45,773 bases of DNA from Pseudomonadota bacterium (GTDB lineage Bacteria > Bdellovibrionota_B > Oligoflexia > Oligoflexales > CAIYRB01). Location: the NCBI GenBank assembly GCA_026390435.1, contig JAPLFY010000049.1:1-45773 (forward strand). Direction: 5' to 3'. Of the stretch, positions 45,665 to 45,773 are shown piece by piece; positions within the stretch are counted from its first letter, which is position 1, and every line of letters begins with the position of its first letter. The notes below the pieces were generated by a model that did no database searches, was not told where the DNA came from, and saw only the letters and a list, made by a program, of their open reading frames with translations. Made by a program: the position numbers and the translations under genes.

Positions 45665-45773
45665 CGAGGCTGTTGTTGCGGAGGTGGCTGGGGTGGTGGG
45701 TGGCGACGGCGAGGGAGAGCGAAAGTACGAAGTAGCCAGGTGGAGTGAGCGAGCGAGCAAGAGTGATCGTCCC

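Noticed and set aside
41958-45773. Horizontal transfer of a eukaryotic zinc-finger gene into the bacterium
   Set aside because: The segment keeps an intron, eukaryotic low-complexity runs and high GC without any bacterial ribosome site, and the joint is in a repeat. A false assembly join explains this more simply.

Overview
The window is two unrelated pieces of DNA joined end to end. Positions 1 to about 41,900 are ordinary bacterial sequence: moderate GC, tightly packed intronless genes with clear Shine-Dalgarno sites, and short stop/start overlaps. Many lipobox signal peptides, Tat signals, an outer-membrane barrel candidate and a PilT-like ATPase point to a diderm bacterium. The style (many TPR lipoproteins, a planctomycete-type cytochrome module, a DUF6279 lipoprotein) suggests Bdellovibrionota/Oligoflexia or a related former-deltaproteobacterial group. 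That placement is inference; there is no rRNA marker here. From about 41,950 to the end the sequence is visibly much richer in GC and low in complexity. On the minus strand it encodes a eukaryotic CDCA7-type zinc-finger protein with a polyglutamine tract and an intron of the GT-AG class. The switch falls inside GGFGG-coding repeats, so the contig is most simply a chimeric assembly.

Layout of the bacterial part. 1-1.3 kb: a partial lipoprotein gene and a C-terminally truncated dipeptide epimerase. 1.4-5.5 kb (minus): a three-gene exported module (DUF1501-like protein, lipoprotein, di-haem c-type cytochrome lipoprotein), divergent from two Tat-exported proteins at 5.9-8.0 kb. 8-13 kb: a DUF6279 lipoprotein, hemW, a lipoprotein/outer-membrane protein pair and another lipoprotein. 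13.1-18 kb: a fructokinase-type ROK kinase with a structured leader, two small proteins, RlmD, and a fused homocysteine methyltransferase/methylenetetrahydrofolate reductase. 18.1-23.9 kb (minus): a trypsin-like protease with an unusual internal membrane segment and two TPR envelope proteins. 24.1-26.1 kb: a PilT-type ATPase with a long extra N-terminal region.

26.3-33.2 kb is a glycan/lipid-type locus: a polytopic membrane protein, a methyltransferase, two family-2 glycosyltransferases, a ferredoxin-reductase-like flavoprotein and a B12-type radical SAM enzyme with a CX4CX2C cluster motif. 33.2-39.5 kb (minus) is a five-gene operon: glutamine-synthetase-like ligase, iron alcohol dehydrogenase, PuuD-like hydrolase, aldehyde dehydrogenase and M17 aminopeptidase. 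Its enzyme set fits gamma-glutamylated breakdown of an amino alcohol such as ethanolamine, because the usual amine oxidase is replaced by an alcohol dehydrogenase. A lipoprotein, an Rsm22-family methyltransferase, a strong two-way terminator and the stub of a glycine-rich gene close the bacterial part.

The strongest candidates for new biology are the amino-alcohol operon and the glycosyltransferase/flavoprotein/radical-SAM set. The zinc-finger gene is interesting as eukaryotic sequence, but should not be read as a bacterial gene.
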